The position numbers were made by a program, and so were the translations under genes. Below, one piece after another: positions 36,010 through 46,305 of a stretch of 63,570 nt of DNA. The stretch is taken from assembly GCF_018860525.1 (NCBI RefSeq), contig NZ_JAHKPM010000011.1, positions 1 through 63,570 of the forward strand, read 5' to 3'. Each line of letters begins with the position of its first letter. The first letter of the stretch is position 1. The notes beneath the pieces were generated by a model. It saw only the letters and a list, made by a program, of their open reading frames with translations. It was not told where the DNA came from and did no database searches. The DNA comes from Vibrio hepatarius. GTDB taxonomy: Bacteria > Pseudomonadota > Gammaproteobacteria > Enterobacterales > Vibrionaceae.

Positions 36010-37776
36010 GTGTCTATTCCAGTTCGTGAATTTGATGCCGTAGTGATCGGCGCTGGTGGTGCAGGTATGCGTGCTGCACTACAAATTTCAGAGCAAGGCT
36101 TAACTTGTGCCTTGTTATCCAAAGTATTTCCTACTCGCTCTCATACTGTTTCTGCTCAAGGCGGAATTACAGTAGCGCTTGGTAACTCACATAAAGATGA
36201 TTGGCAGTGGCACATGTACGATACCGTTAAAGGTTCGGACTATATTGGTGACCAAAATGCGATTGAATATATGTGTAAAAATGGACCTGAATCAGTTATT
36301 GAATTAGAAAAAATGGGTTTGCCATTTTCTCGGTTTGATGACGGTACAATTTATCAGCGTCCTTTTGGTGGACAATCGAAAGAGTTTGGTGGTGAACAAG
36401 CCGCCCGAACGGCCGCAGCAGCGGATCGTACTGGCCATGCTTTATTGCATACTCTTTACCAGCAAAATGTTAAATACAAAACCACTATTTTCTCTGAATG
36501 GTACGCGTTAGATTTGGTCAAGAACCAAGACGGCGCCGTTATGGGTTGTACTGCAATCTGTATGGAAAGTGGGGAAATTTGCTACTTTAAGTCTAAAGCA
36601 ACGATTCTTGCAACCGGAGGGGCTGGTCGAATCTATGCCTCTACTACCAATGCTTACATCAACACTGGTGATGGTGTTGGCATGGCGTTGCGTGCTGGTG
36701 TTCCAATGCAAGATATGGAAATGTGGCAATTCCATCCAACCGGTATTGCCGGAGCTGGTGTTTTGGTAACTGAAGGCTGTCGTGGTGAAGGTGGTTACCT
36801 CTTGAACAAAGATGGTGAGCGCTTTATGGAGAGATATGCTCCTAACGCGAAAGATTTGGCAGGTCGAGATGTTGTTGCGCGCTCAATGATGATTGAAATC
36901 CGTGAGGGTCGTGGTTGTGATGGTCCATGGGGACCACATCTTAAACTCAAGCTCGATCACCTTGGTCAAGATGTACTTGAATCTCGTTTACCAGGCATTT
37001 GTGAATTGTCGCGTACATTCGCACACGTTGATCCAGTTAAGGAACCGATTCCTGTCATACCAACCTGTCATTATATGATGGGCGGTGTTCCTACACAGGT
37101 TTCTGGCCAAGCAATCAAACAATCTTCGGATGGCCGTGATATTGAAGTTCAAGGCTTATATGCTTGTGGTGAAATTGCATCGGTTTCTGTTCATGGTGCT
37201 AACCGTCTTGGTGGTAATTCCTTGCTTGATTTAGTTGTCTTTGGTCGAGCTACAGGGCTTCACCTAGGTGAAACTCTGGCGGCGCAATCTGAGGCTCGTC
37301 CTGCGACTGAGTCTGATATTGAAGCCTCACTAGCTCGTACAATGCGCTGGGAAAATAGCACTGGTGGTGAAGATCCTGTTCAAATCCGCAAAGACTTACA
37401 AACATGTATGCAAAATAGCTTCTCAGTATTCCGTGAAGGTGATGCGATGGCAGCAGGTTTAGAAGAGCTAAAAGTAATTCGTGAACGACTGAAAAATGCT
37501 CACCTTGCGGATAAGTCTTCAGAGTTTAACACTCAAAGAATTGAGTGCCTTGAACTGGATAACTTAATGGAAACGGCTTTCTCAACAGCAGTTGCAGCAA
37601 ACTACCGCACCGAGAGCCGAGGAGCCCATGCACGGTTCGATTACCCAGAACGCGATGATGAAAACTGGTTGTGCCATTCAATCTACAATCCTGAAACGGA
37701 AGCAATGGCTAGACGTGACGTCAATATGACACCAGTTCATCGTGATGCATTTCCACCAAAAGTTCGTACATACTAA
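36010..37776 (+). CDS. sdhA: Succinate dehydrogenase flavoprotein subunit SdhA
   Basis: SdhA oxidises succinate to fumarate through covalently bound FAD. The dinucleotide-binding [14 protein letters not shown] is at about residues 11-24 and the FAD-attachment His45 in [10 protein letters not shown]. The catalytic Arg region [11 protein letters not shown] lies near 285 and HYMMGGVPT near 354. The 588 aa is normal. The start is a GTG immediately after the sdhD stop; sdhB follows 14 bases downstream. Confidence 0.97.
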   Translation: MSIPVREFDAVVIGAGGAGMRAALQISEQGLTCALLSKVFPTRSHTVSAQGGITVALGNSHKDDWQWHMYDTVKGSDYIGDQNAIEYMCKNGPESVIELEKMGLPFSRFDDGTIYQRPFGGQSKEFGGEQAARTAAAADRTGHALLHTLYQQNVKYKTTIFSEWYALDLVKNQDGAVMGCTAICMESGEICYFKSKATILATGGAGRIYASTTNAYINTGDGVGMALRAGVPMQDMEMWQFHPTGIAGAGVLVTEGCRGEGGYLLNKDGERFMERYAPNAKDLAGRDVVARSMMIEIREGRGCDGPWGPHLKLKLDHLGQDVLESRLPGICELSRTFAHVDPVKEPIPVIPTCHYMMGGVPTQVSGQAIKQSSDGRDIEVQGLYACGEIASVSVHGANRLGGNSLLDLVVFGRATGLHLGETLAAQSEARPATESDIEASLARTMRWENSTGGEDPVQIRKDLQTCMQNSFSVFREGDAMAAGLEELKVIRERLKNAHLADKSSEFNTQRIECLELDNLMETAFSTAVAANYRTESRGAHARFDYPERDDENWLCHSIYNPETEAMARRDVNMTPVHRDAFPPKVRTY

Positions 37777-37790
37777 GGGAGGATTGAATT

Positions 37791-38501
37791 ATGAAACTGA
37801 ACTTCTCTTTGTATCGCTACAATCCAGATGTAGACAAAAAGCCTTACATGAAAGATTACGTTCTTGAAGTTGATGAAGGCTCTGACATGATGGTGTTGGA
37901 TGCTTTAATTCTGCTTAAAGAGCAAGATCCAACAATTGCGTTTCGACGCTCTTGCCGTGAAGGGGTTTGTGGCTCTGATGGTCTAAACATGAACGGTAAG
38001 AATGGCTTGGCCTGTATTACGCCATTATCTGCTCTGACAGGGAAAACCGTTGTCATTCGTCCTTTACCGGGGCTACCGGTAGTTCGTGATTTGATTGTCG
38101 ACATGACTCAATTTTATGACAATTATGCCAAGGTAAAACCTTTCTTGATTGATGATGATGTATTACCCCCATCGCGTGAAAATCTGCAGTCTCCGGATGA
38201 GCGTGCTCATCTAGATGGATTGTATGAATGTATCATGTGTGCGTGTTGTACAACGTCGTGTCCATCATTTTGGTGGAATCCAGATAAATTTATTGGCCCT
38301 GCTGGTTTGTTAGCAGCGTATCGTTGGTTAATTGATAGCCGCGACACAGCAACCGATGAACGCTTGTCAAATCTTGACGATGCTTTTAGCGTTTTCCGTT
38401 GTCATAGCATCATGAATTGTGTAAGTGTTTGCCCTAAGGGGCTTAACCCAACGAAAGCGATTGGTCATATCAAGACCATGCTGGTAAATCGTTCGGTTTA
38501 A
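37791..38501 (+). CDS. sdhB: Succinate dehydrogenase iron-sulfur subunit SdhB
   Basis: SdhB passes electrons from FADH2 to ubiquinone through three Fe-S clusters. The plant-type 2Fe-2S motif is in RRSCREGVCGSDGLNMNG (about residues 53-70); the C-terminal 4Fe-4S and 3Fe-4S motifs are CIMCACCTTSCP (about 148-159) and CHSIMNCVSVCPKGLNP (about 205-221). The 236 aa is normal. AGGGAGG precedes the start. Confidence 0.97.
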   Translation: MKLNFSLYRYNPDVDKKPYMKDYVLEVDEGSDMMVLDALILLKEQDPTIAFRRSCREGVCGSDGLNMNGKNGLACITPLSALTGKTVVIRPLPGLPVVRDLIVDMTQFYDNYAKVKPFLIDDDVLPPSRENLQSPDERAHLDGLYECIMCACCTTSCPSFWWNPDKFIGPAGLLAAYRWLIDSRDTATDERLSNLDDAFSVFRCHSIMNCVSVCPKGLNPTKAIGHIKTMLVNRSV

Positions 38502-38517
38502 ATTAATAACAAAAATT

Positions 38518-38539
38518 GCCAGTTACCTAGGTAGCTGGC
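38518..38539 (+). other. Hairpin in the sdhB-sucA spacer
   Basis: GCCAGTTACC at 38518-38527 pairs with GGTAGCTGGC at 38530-38539 with one mismatch and the central palindrome CCTAGG. No T-run follows, so it is more likely an RNA processing or stability element, or a partial attenuator, than a terminator. Confidence 0.5.
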
Positions 38540-38595
38540 TCTCTATAGCTCGGCATAGACCGAAACAAACGTGAAACTACTGGTTAAGGGAAAAT

Positions 38596-41421
38596 ATGCA
38601 CAACGGCGTGATGAAGGCGTGGCTCGAGTCTTCACACTTGGCTGGCGCCAATGCAACTTATGTAGAAGATCTCTACGAACTGTATCTAAGTGATCCCGAT
38701 TTGGTAAGTGAGGAGTGGACACGCGTATTTGATGGCTTGCCTAAGCCATCTGAAGAGGTTAAAGAACAACCTCACTCGCGTGTTCGTGATTACTTCCGGC
38801 GTCTCGCTCAAGAAACAAAGCATTACAATGTCCAAGTTAGTGACCCAGATGTCGACGCAAAACAAGTAAAAGTTCTTCAGCTTATCAACGCATACCGCTT
38901 TCGCGGTCATGAAGCAGCAGAGCTTGACCCACTCGGTTTATGGCAACGCCCTGCGGTGGTGGAGCTAGACCCTACATATCACAATCTTACTGAAGATGAC
39001 TTTGAAGAGTCATTCAATGTCGGTTCTTTCGCAATAGGTCAAGAGACCATGTTGCTAAAAGATATCCACTCGGCGCTGAATAAAATCTATTGTGGCTCCG
39101 TAGGTGCAGAATACATGCACATGACAAACACTGAACAAAAGCGCTGGATTCAACAGCGACTTGAATCAGTGGTTGGTCAACCTTCTTTCTCAAAACAAGA
39201 GAAGCAAGAATTCTTGGAAGAATTAACGGCAGCAGAAGGTTTGGAGCGTTACCTAGGCGCCAAATTCCCTGGAGCTAAGCGATTCTCCCTTGAAGGTGGC
39301 GATGCTCTTATTCCAATGATGAAAGAACTCATCAGGCATGCAGGTAAAAATAGCATGCGTGAGGTTGTTATTGGTATGGCGCACCGTGGCCGGTTGAATA
39401 TGCTAGTAAATGTTCTCGGTAAAAAGCCACAAGATTTGTTTGACGAATTTGCTGGTAAGCATGACGAAACTTGGGGTACTGGTGATGTTAAATACCACCA
39501 AGGTTTCTCTGCTGATTTTTCAACCCCAGGCAGTGATGTGCACTTAGTGCTAGCATTTAACCCTTCTCACCTTGAAATTGTTAACCCAGTTGTCATTGGT
39601 TCTGTTCGTGCTCGTCAGGATAGGCTTGGTGATACTGATGGTAGTACGGTACTTCCGATTACAATTCATGGGGACTCAGCGATTGCGGGTCAAGGAGTGG
39701 TGGCAGAAACATTCAATATGTCTCAGTCGCGTGGTTTTCGTGTTGGGGGCACAGTTCGCATTGTGGTGAATAACCAAGTTGGTTTCACTACATCTAATCC
39801 AAATGATACTCGTTCAACCATGTATTGTACGGATATTGCGAAAATGGTCCAAGCACCTATTTTCCATGTTAATGCCGACGATCCAGAAGCAGTTGCATTC
39901 GTTACACGCATTGCTTTGGATTACCGTAATGAGTTTAAGAGCGATGTTGTGATTGACTTGGTATGTTACCGTCGCCACGGTCACAATGAGGCGGATGAGC
40001 CAAATGCGACTCAGCCGTTAATGTATCAAAAGATCAAGAAACACCCTACGCCGCGTAAACTCTATGCTGATGTATTGATAGAACGTGGAGAGTTTGGCAT
40101 TGATACAGCAACACAGTTGGTCAATGAATATCGTGATGCGTTAGATCGTGGTGAGGTAGTTGTCAAAGAATGGCGCCCTATGGCGTTACATTCTGTCGAC
40201 TGGGAACCATACATTGGTCATGATTGGGATGTTGCGTGGGAAAATACTTACAGCAAAGAGCGCCTTATTGAGTTAGGGCATCGGATTTGCCACTACCCTG
40301 AAAGCCATAGACTTCAAAGCCGAGTTAACAAGCTTTATAACGATCGTATGGCAATGATGAGTGGTGAAAAAGCATTTGACTGGGGTATGGCGGAAACCTT
40401 GGCTTATGCGACCTTAGTCGATGATGGAAAACGTATTCGTATTTCTGGTCAGGATTCCGGGCGTGGTACTTTCTTCCACCGCCACTCGGTGCTTCATAAC
40501 CAGACTGATGCCAGCACCTTTATCCCATTGGCTAATATTCATGATAAGCAAGGGCCTTTTGAAGTCTACGATTCCGTATTGTCTGAAGAAGCCGTCCTAG
40601 CGTTTGAATATGGCTACGCCACGGCAGAACCAAGTGGTTTGACTATTTGGGAGGCTCAGTTTGGTGATTTTGCAAACGGTGCTCAAGTGGTTATTGATCA
40701 GTTCATTTCTTCGGGAGAGCAAAAGTGGGCACGTTTATGTGGCTTAACCATGTTGCTTCCTCATGGTTACGAAGGACAAGGTCCAGAGCATTCGTCAGCT
40801 CGCCTTGAGCGTTACCTGCAATTGTGTGCTGAACAAAACATGCAAGTTGTTGTGCCATCAACGCCTGCTCAGGTATATCACATGATTAGGCGTCAAGTTG
40901 TAAGGCCTATGCGCAGGCCTCTTATTGTCATGTCGCCAAAATCGCTACTTAGGCACCCACTGTGTACATCAACTTTAGATGAGTTGGCAGAAGGGACATT
41001 CCAGCCAGCAATTGCTGAGATAGACAAACTAGAGCCTAATAAAGTGAAGCGAGTTGTATTCTGTTCAGGCAAGGTTTACTTCGATTTACTCGAACAGCGT
41101 CGCAGTAATGAGCAGGAAGATGTTGCTATCGTGCGTATTGAACAGCTTTATCCTTTCCCAATAAAAGAGGTTAAGGCAGCTATTGAGCATTATACCAACG
41201 TGGAAGATTATGTTTGGTGCCAGGAAGAGCCTCAAAATCAGGGCGCTTGGTATAGTAGTCAACATAACTTCCGTCTTGCTATCCCTGCTGGAGCAGACCT
41301 TAAGTACGCTGGCCGACCGGCATCTGCTTCACCAGCAGTGGGTTATATGTCAGTGCATTTAAAACAACAGAAAGCGCTTGTTGAAGCTGCGCTTACCGTC
41401 AATACAACAACTTCGAACTAA
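38596..41421 (+). CDS. sucA: 2-oxoglutarate dehydrogenase E1 component SucA
   Basis: SucA is the thiamine-diphosphate-dependent decarboxylase of the 2-oxoglutarate dehydrogenase complex. The 941-aa sequence begins with the E2-binding N-terminus (MKAWLESSHLAGANATYVED), has GMAHRGRLNMLVNVLGK near residue 258, the ThDP/Mg-binding region with VDLVCYRRHGHNEADEP near 453, and the transketolase-like second half (QDSGRGTFFHRH near 622). It is followed by sucB after 28 bases. Confidence 0.97.
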   Translation: MHNGVMKAWLESSHLAGANATYVEDLYELYLSDPDLVSEEWTRVFDGLPKPSEEVKEQPHSRVRDYFRRLAQETKHYNVQVSDPDVDAKQVKVLQLINAYRFRGHEAAELDPLGLWQRPAVVELDPTYHNLTEDDFEESFNVGSFAIGQETMLLKDIHSALNKIYCGSVGAEYMHMTNTEQKRWIQQRLESVVGQPSFSKQEKQEFLEELTAAEGLERYLGAKFPGAKRFSLEGGDALIPMMKELIRHAGKNSMREVVIGMAHRGRLNMLVNVLGKKPQDLFDEFAGKHDETWGTGDVKYHQGFSADFSTPGSDVHLVLAFNPSHLEIVNPVVIGSVRARQDRLGDTDGSTVLPITIHGDSAIAGQGVVAETFNMSQSRGFRVGGTVRIVVNNQVGFTTSNPNDTRSTMYCTDIAKMVQAPIFHVNADDPEAVAFVTRIALDYRNEFKSDVVIDLVCYRRHGHNEADEPNATQPLMYQKIKKHPTPRKLYADVLIERGEFGIDTATQLVNEYRDALDRGEVVVKEWRPMALHSVDWEPYIGHDWDVAWENTYSKERLIELGHRICHYPESHRLQSRVNKLYNDRMAMMSGEKAFDWGMAETLAYATLVDDGKRIRISGQDSGRGTFFHRHSVLHNQTDASTFIPLANIHDKQGPFEVYDSVLSEEAVLAFEYGYATAEPSGLTIWEAQFGDFANGAQVVIDQFISSGEQKWARLCGLTMLLPHGYEGQGPEHSSARLERYLQLCAEQNMQVVVPSTPAQVYHMIRRQVVRPMRRPLIVMSPKSLLRHPLCTSTLDELAEGTFQPAIAEIDKLEPNKVKRVVFCSGKVYFDLLEQRRSNEQEDVAIVRIEQLYPFPIKEVKAAIEHYTNVEDYVWCQEEPQNQGAWYSSQHNFRLAIPAGADLKYAGRPASASPAVGYMSVHLKQQKALVEAALTVNTTTSN

Positions 41422-41449
41422 GAACTAGAAGTGAAAGGAAGAAACAGAT

Positions 41450-42658
41450 ATGACAATTGAAATTCTGGTTCCAGATTTACCTGAATCTGTTGCAGATGCG
41501 ACAGTAGCAACATGGCACAAGAAACCAGGCGATGCGATAGAGCGTGATGAGATACTGGTTGATATCGAAACGGACAAAGTTGTTTTGGAAGTGCCTGCTC
41601 CTGAAGCTGGTGTTCTAGAAGCGATAATAGAAGAAGAAGGTGCGACAGTACTTTCTAAGCAACTAATAGCTAAGCTTAACCCTGGTGCAGTTGCTGGCGA
41701 ACCTACACAAGACAAGGCTGAGGAAGCAGAATCATCCCCAGATAAACGCCATACAGCTTCTCTTACTGAGGAAAGCAATGACGCCCTTAGTCCAGCAGTA
41801 CGTCGTTTACTTGCAGAACATAGTTTAGATGCAAGTCAAGTTAAAGGTACAGGTGTTGGCGGGCGTATTACCCGTGAAGATATAGAAGCCCATATTGCTA
41901 ACGCTAAGTCGGCACCTAAATCGGGTTCAACACCTGCAGTTGAAGCACCTGCAGCGGCTCGTAGCCAAAAGCGTGTACCAATGACGCGTTTGCGTAAGAC
42001 GGTTGCAAATCGTCTGCTTGAAGCGAAAAACAGCACAGCTATGTTGACCACTTTTAACGAAGTGAATATGAAGCCGATTATGGATCTTCGTAAGCAATAC
42101 AAAGACCAATTTGAAGAGCGTCATGGTATTCGTCTTGGCTTTATGTCTTTCTATGTAAAAGCTGTGACTGAAGCTCTAAAGCGGTATCCTGAAGTTAACG
42201 CGTCAATTGATGGTGAAGATATTGTTTACCACAACTATTTTGATATCAGTATGGCAGTATCTACCCCCCGTGGTTTGGTGACTCCAGTTCTAAAAGATTG
42301 CGACACATTAGGCTTTTCTGATATTGAAAAAGGCATCAAAGATCTCGCTATCAAAGGTCGTGATGGTAAATTGACTGTTGATGATTTAATAGGTGGCAAC
42401 TTTACCATTACCAATGGTGGTGTGTTTGGTTCATTAATGTCTACACCTATTATCAACCCACCTCAATCTGCGATACTGGGTATGCACAAAATCCAAGACC
42501 GCCCAATGGCTGTGAATGGAAAAGTAGAAATCCTTCCTATGATGTACCTAGCACTTTCTTACGATCATCGCTTGATTGATGGTCGTGAGTCTGTTGGCTT
42601 TTTGGTGACAATCAAAGAGCTACTGGAAGATCCTACACGCCTACTTCTAGACGTGTAA
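41450..42658 (+). CDS. sucB: Dihydrolipoyl succinyltransferase E2 component SucB
   Basis: SucB forms the core of the 2-oxoglutarate dehydrogenase complex and transfers the succinyl group to CoA. A single lipoyl domain (about 1-78) carries Lys43 in [10 protein letters not shown] peripheral-subunit-binding domain (about 108-143, [20 protein letters not shown]) and a catalytic domain from about 175 follow, with the active-site [11 protein letters not shown] near 373. The 402 aa is normal. The E3 subunit (Lpd) is not in this window. Confidence 0.97.
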   Translation: MTIEILVPDLPESVADATVATWHKKPGDAIERDEILVDIETDKVVLEVPAPEAGVLEAIIEEEGATVLSKQLIAKLNPGAVAGEPTQDKAEEAESSPDKRHTASLTEESNDALSPAVRRLLAEHSLDASQVKGTGVGGRITREDIEAHIANAKSAPKSGSTPAVEAPAAARSQKRVPMTRLRKTVANRLLEAKNSTAMLTTFNEVNMKPIMDLRKQYKDQFEERHGIRLGFMSFYVKAVTEALKRYPEVNASIDGEDIVYHNYFDISMAVSTPRGLVTPVLKDCDTLGFSDIEKGIKDLAIKGRDGKLTVDDLIGGNFTITNGGVFGSLMSTPIINPPQSAILGMHKIQDRPMAVNGKVEILPMMYLALSYDHRLIDGRESVGFLVTIKELLEDPTRLLLDV

Positions 42659-42668
42659 TTGACTTTTG

Positions 42669-42735
42669 CACCTGATTAGTCGACTAATCAGGTGACAATA
42701 GTGTTTAAGGCGGAACATACTCAAGGTTCCGCCTT
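42669..42735 (+). other. Tandem perfect hairpins between sucB and sucC
   Basis: A 26-base perfect palindrome (42669-42694, arms CACCTGATTAGTC and its complement, centre GTCGAC) is followed by AAGGCGGAAC at 42707-42716 pairing with GTTCCGCCTT at 42726-42735. The second ends CTTCATTTG, a poor T-tract. They probably attenuate or process the long sdh-suc transcript between sucAB and sucCD. Confidence 0.6.
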
Positions 42736-42855
42736 CATTTGAAGCGCTACAATAATTAGCGATTTACTTGAGAAGACCCTACAGACGTTTTATCCATCAT
42801 GTTAAAACGTCATGGACATAATAACCCCTCAAGGGAAAATAAGCGGAATAACAAA

Positions 42856-44022
42856 ATGAATTTGCATGAATATCAAGCCAAACAGCTGTTCGCAGAATTC
42901 GGTTTGCCTGTACCAGAAGGCTTCGCCTGTGATACACCTCAAGAAGCATTTGATGCTGCCGGTCGTATCTCAACAGAAAAGAAAGTCGTTAAATGTCAGG
43001 TTCACGCTGGTGGCCGCGGTAAAGCGGGCGGCGTTGAGTTACATGACACTAAAGAAGGCGTTAAAGAGTTTGCTCAAAAGTGGCTAGGTAAAAACCTAGT
43101 GACTTACCAAACAGACGCCAATGGTCAGCCAGTCACTAAAATTCTTGTTGAAGAAGCATCTAACATTGCTAACGAACTTTACCTAGGTGCTGTTGTTGAC
43201 CGCGCAACTCGAAAAATCGTATTTATGGCATCAACTGAAGGTGGTGTGGACATTGAGAAGATAGCTGAAGAAACTCCAGAGTTGATTCATCAATCAGCGA
43301 TCGACCCTCTTGTTGGTCCACAAGCTTACCAAGGTCGTGAGCTTGCATTTAAACTAGGTCTAGTTGGTGATCAAATCAAACAGTTCGTTAAGATTTTTAT
43401 GGGTCTTGGTGAAATGTTCTCTCAGTACGATCTAGCTCTATTAGAAATCAACCCGCTTGTCATTACTGGTGAAGGCAATCTTCTTTGTCTTGACGGCAAG
43501 ATCAACATTGACTCAAACGCAATGTATCGTCAGCCAAAGCTTCGTGAAATGCATGATCCTTCACAGGAAGATGAGCGTGAAGCGCACGCAGCTCAGTGGG
43601 AACTGAACTACGTAGCACTAGATGGCAACGTTGGCTGTATGGTTAACGGTGCAGGCCTTGCGATGGGCACGATGGATATTGTAAATCTGCACGGTGGCAA
43701 GCCAGCTAACTTCCTAGATGTTGGTGGTGGCGCAACTAAAGAACGTGTTGCAGAAGCATTTAAAATCATTTTGTCTGATGACAATGTGAAAGCTGTTCTT
43801 GTTAACATTTTCGGCGGTATTGTTCGTTGTGACATGATTGCAGAAGGTATTATCGGTGCAGTGAAAGAGGTCGGTGTAAGTGTACCTGTTGTTGTTCGTT
43901 TAGAAGGTACTAACGCAGATCTAGGTCGTAAAGTTCTTGCGAATTCTGATGTTGATATCATTGCAGCTGAGTCTCTCACAGACGCTGCTCAGAAAGTTGT
44001 TGCTGCTGCGGAGGCTAAATAA
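42856..44022 (+). CDS. sucC: Succinyl-CoA synthetase beta subunit SucC
   Basis: SucC, with SucD, converts succinyl-CoA to succinate with formation of ATP or GTP. The ATP-grasp domain opens [20 protein letters not shown], with [16 protein letters not shown] near residue 46, [13 protein letters not shown] near 190, and the CoA-ligase half with [10 protein letters not shown] and [10 protein letters not shown] near 320. I chose ATG 42856 (388 aa), the standard SucC start, with AAGCGGA upstream; the frame extending to 42799 adds unrelated residues. Confidence 0.96.
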   Translation: MNLHEYQAKQLFAEFGLPVPEGFACDTPQEAFDAAGRISTEKKVVKCQVHAGGRGKAGGVELHDTKEGVKEFAQKWLGKNLVTYQTDANGQPVTKILVEEASNIANELYLGAVVDRATRKIVFMASTEGGVDIEKIAEETPELIHQSAIDPLVGPQAYQGRELAFKLGLVGDQIKQFVKIFMGLGEMFSQYDLALLEINPLVITGEGNLLCLDGKINIDSNAMYRQPKLREMHDPSQEDEREAHAAQWELNYVALDGNVGCMVNGAGLAMGTMDIVNLHGGKPANFLDVGGGATKERVAEAFKIILSDDNVKAVLVNIFGGIVRCDMIAEGIIGAVKEVGVSVPVVVRLEGTNADLGRKVLANSDVDIIAAESLTDAAQKVVAAAEAK

Positions 44023-44894
44023 TGTCTGTATTAATTAACAAAGACACTAAAGTAATCTGTCAGGGTTTCACTGGCGGCCAAGGTACATTCCACTCAGAGC
44101 AAGCTATCGCATACGGTACGCAAATGGTTGGCGGTGTTTCTCCTGGTAAAGGTGGTCAAACTCACCTTGATCTTCCTGTATTTAATACAGTGCGTGAAGC
44201 AGTAGAAGCGACTGGTGCAACAGCAACCGTTATTTACGTTCCTGCACCTTTCTGTAAAGATGCGATTCTAGAAGCAATTGATGCTGGTATTGAACTAATT
44301 GTCACCATTACTGAAGGTATCCCTACAACGGATATGATTGACGTAAAAGTGAAGTTAGAAGAAACAGGCGTTCGTATGATTGGACCTAACTGCCCAGGTC
44401 TTATTACTCCTGATGAGTGTAAGATTGGTATTATGCCAGGTCACATTCATAAGAAGGGTAAAGTAGGTATAGTTTCTCGTTCTGGTACTTTAACGTACGA
44501 AGCGGTTAAACAAACCACAGATGAAGGCTTTGGTCAGTCAACATGTGTTGGTATTGGTGGTGACCCAATTCCAGGTTCAAACTTTATTGATATCCTTAAG
44601 TTATTCCAAGAAGACCCAGAAACTGAAGCCATTGTTATGATTGGTGAGATCGGTGGTACAGCAGAAGAAGAAGCAGCAGCGTTTATTAAAGAAAATGTCA
44701 CTAAGCCTGTTGTTTCATATATTGCCGGTGTTACTGCTCCTCCAGGCAAGCGTATGGGCCATGCTGGTGCAATCATCTCTGGTGGTAAAGGTACCGCAGA
44801 AGATAAGTTTGCTGCATTAGAAGCGGCTGGTGTTAAGACTGTAAAATCACTAGCCGATATAGGTAAAGGCTTACGTGAAGTTACGGGCTGGTAA
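44022..44894 (+). CDS. sucD: Succinyl-CoA synthetase alpha subunit SucD
   Basis: SucD binds CoA and carries the phospho-histidine intermediate. The CoA-binding Rossmann domain includes [17 protein letters not shown] near residue 13 and [12 protein letters not shown] near 122; the active-site His lies in [15 protein letters not shown] near 247. The 290 aa is normal. Its ATG overlaps the sucC stop (TAATG), so the two subunits are translationally coupled. It is the last gene of the sdh-suc operon. Confidence 0.97.
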   Translation: MSVLINKDTKVICQGFTGGQGTFHSEQAIAYGTQMVGGVSPGKGGQTHLDLPVFNTVREAVEATGATATVIYVPAPFCKDAILEAIDAGIELIVTITEGIPTTDMIDVKVKLEETGVRMIGPNCPGLITPDECKIGIMPGHIHKKGKVGIVSRSGTLTYEAVKQTTDEGFGQSTCVGIGGDPIPGSNFIDILKLFQEDPETEAIVMIGEIGGTAEEEAAAFIKENVTKPVVSYIAGVTAPPGKRMGHAGAIISGGKGTAEDKFAALEAAGVKTVKSLADIGKGLREVTGW

Positions 44895-44914
44895 TACTAC
44901 CTATTAAATAATGG

Positions 44915-44945
44915 AAAGGCTTGGCATATTGCTAAGCCTTTTTTA
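44915..44945 (+). terminator. Terminator of the sdh-suc operon
   Basis: AAAGGCTT at 44915-44922 pairs with AAGCCTTT at 44934-44941 (with an inner GCA/TGC), followed by TTTT. Confidence 0.9.
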
Positions 44946-44994
44946 TTTGAAATTTATACCTGTCCATTTAGGCCATATACTCTGATAAGCCATA

Positions 44995-45282
44995 CTAAAC
45001 ATTACTCATCTTCTGCTCTAATTTTTCTATTCTTTGCGTTAAGTTTGTAACTTGCTTCTCTAGTTGCGCGATTTTATCTCTATCGCTATGATTTTTAGCA
45101 GCCACTTCAACTTTAGGAATAAGGTTAGAATGCTTCCAACTTTTAATTACCGTGATTAATACTGGTATGGGAACGACTGTATTTAAGCGCGATTTCACGA
45201 GTGCAACGGTCGGCTCTTTACCCTCAAAGCTTAGCTGCTGTAAGACTCTTTCTAGCTCGTTACTGACATCCTGAGTAAGCAT
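44995..45282 (-). CDS. Small protein with KfrA_N-like N-terminus and coiled-coil C-terminus
   Basis: I do not recognise this 95-aa protein as a named family. The N-terminal half (about 20-50, GKEPTVALVKSRLNTVVPIP then VIKSWKH) resembles the DNA-binding N-terminal domain of KfrA-like proteins, which have GxxPTVxxVRxxL patterns. The C-terminal 30 residues (IAQLEKQVTNLTQRIEKLEQ) form heptads typical of a coiled coil. A small DNA-binding dimer is plausible but inferred. An AGGAGG lies upstream of the start at 45282. Confidence 0.6.
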   Translation of the reverse strand: MLTQDVSNELERVLQQLSFEGKEPTVALVKSRLNTVVPIPVLITVIKSWKHSNLIPKVEVAAKNHSDRDKIAQLEKQVTNLTQRIEKLEQKMSNV

Positions 45283-45807
45283 ATAACCTCCTTAATGTGA
45301 TGAGCTCTAATAATACTGATCCTTTTAGATGAACGCGAATAGAAGTTGCTGTTTTAGCGTGTGAGAGATCTCTTATAGTCCCTGTAAGATAAAATTTAGT
45401 TTTGTCATTAGTATAAACTTATGTCTATCGTATCTATCTGTATTATAAAGATTATTTTTTTTATGATAAAAACAATATCAACATAAAGGTTATTTTTAAC
45501 ATTGTTTAGATTACTGTTTACGATAAAGTATAACTGCCGCTAGGGTACTGATACTTAAAAGTAAAAAATAATTTACATCTGGGTAATAAGTACTGCATAG
45601 TGGCTAGGCTGAAAATTAGGTATGTGAATATCAAGGTGCGCGAGTACTAGAGGTTCATTTTAACTTAAACATAATTGAAGCTAACAGCGTCAAAAATAAA
45701 ATACTATAACAATAAATAATTTAGTTGGTATTAACCTCAGATTTTTCTACTGAGAAATGAAAGTGCCCCCTGTATACAGGGGGCACGCGATCAAAAAGGG
45801 GGAAGCT
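45283..45807. other. AT-rich intergenic region ending in hairpins before a GNAT gene
   Basis: This 525-base gap separates two divergent genes. It is very AT-rich, and no coding region or RNA gene was recognised. Near its right end are a small hairpin, CTCAG/CTGAG at 45737-45755, and a 24-base perfect palindrome at 45763-45786 just upstream of the ribosome site of the GNAT gene. Confidence 0.5.
45763..45786 (+). repeat. 24-base perfect palindrome in the leader of the GNAT gene
   Basis: The arms are GTGCCCCCTGTA and its exact complement. It ends 10 bases before the GGGGGA ribosome site (45797-45802). There is no T-run, so it does not look like a terminator. It could be an operator for a dimeric regulator or an RNA hairpin affecting translation. 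Confidence 0.65.
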
Positions 45808-46305
45808 ATGATTATTGCAACTCACCGTACTTTGCTTGTCCCTTATAATGAGTCATTACAGTCCGAATTCTTAATGTTGAGCTATTGCACTATGAATCGG
45901 ATTCAAATGGATGATTACCATACGGTTTCTTCAGCAAAGCCGCTTTTTCAACGTATTCTTCATGATCCTACAATATATGCCTTAGCTGTGCTAGATAACC
46001 ATTCACGCGATTACATTGGTCATGTATGTATTTATCGTTTAGGTGAGAGCCCTGAATTGGGGTTCTTATTTGATAAAGCATATTGGGGTCAAGGAATAGG
46101 TAGTGAGGTTTTAAAAGCCTTTCTACCTAAAGCCTTGCTCGATCTCAATTTACGTCAGCTGGTTACAACTGTTGATTGTAACCATATACCGTCAATTCGT
46201 ATTGTAGAGAAACTTGGTTTTGAGCGACTAAGTGATAGTGTTTATCCCAATCCAGCATGCCTACAATATATGTTTACATCCTATGAGGTGGGAGCTGCAC
46301 TTTAA
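45808..46305 (+). CDS. GNAT-family N-acetyltransferase (RimJ/RimL-like)
   Basis: This 165-aa protein is an acetyl-CoA-dependent N-acetyltransferase of the RimJ/RimL type, acting on protein N-termini or small amines; the substrate is unknown. The acetyl-CoA-binding segment is FDKAYWGQGIGSEVLKAFL (about residues 89-107), followed by a CNHIPSIRIVEKLGF motif (about 128-142). The start at 45808 follows a strong GGGGGA; the frame to 45757 would run through the palindrome. Its end overlaps the convergent DUF3301 gene by 32 bases. Confidence 0.85.
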   Translation: MIIATHRTLLVPYNESLQSEFLMLSYCTMNRIQMDDYHTVSSAKPLFQRILHDPTIYALAVLDNHSRDYIGHVCIYRLGESPELGFLFDKAYWGQGIGSEVLKAFLPKALLDLNLRQLVTTVDCNHIPSIRIVEKLGFERLSDSVYPNPACLQYMFTSYEVGAAL

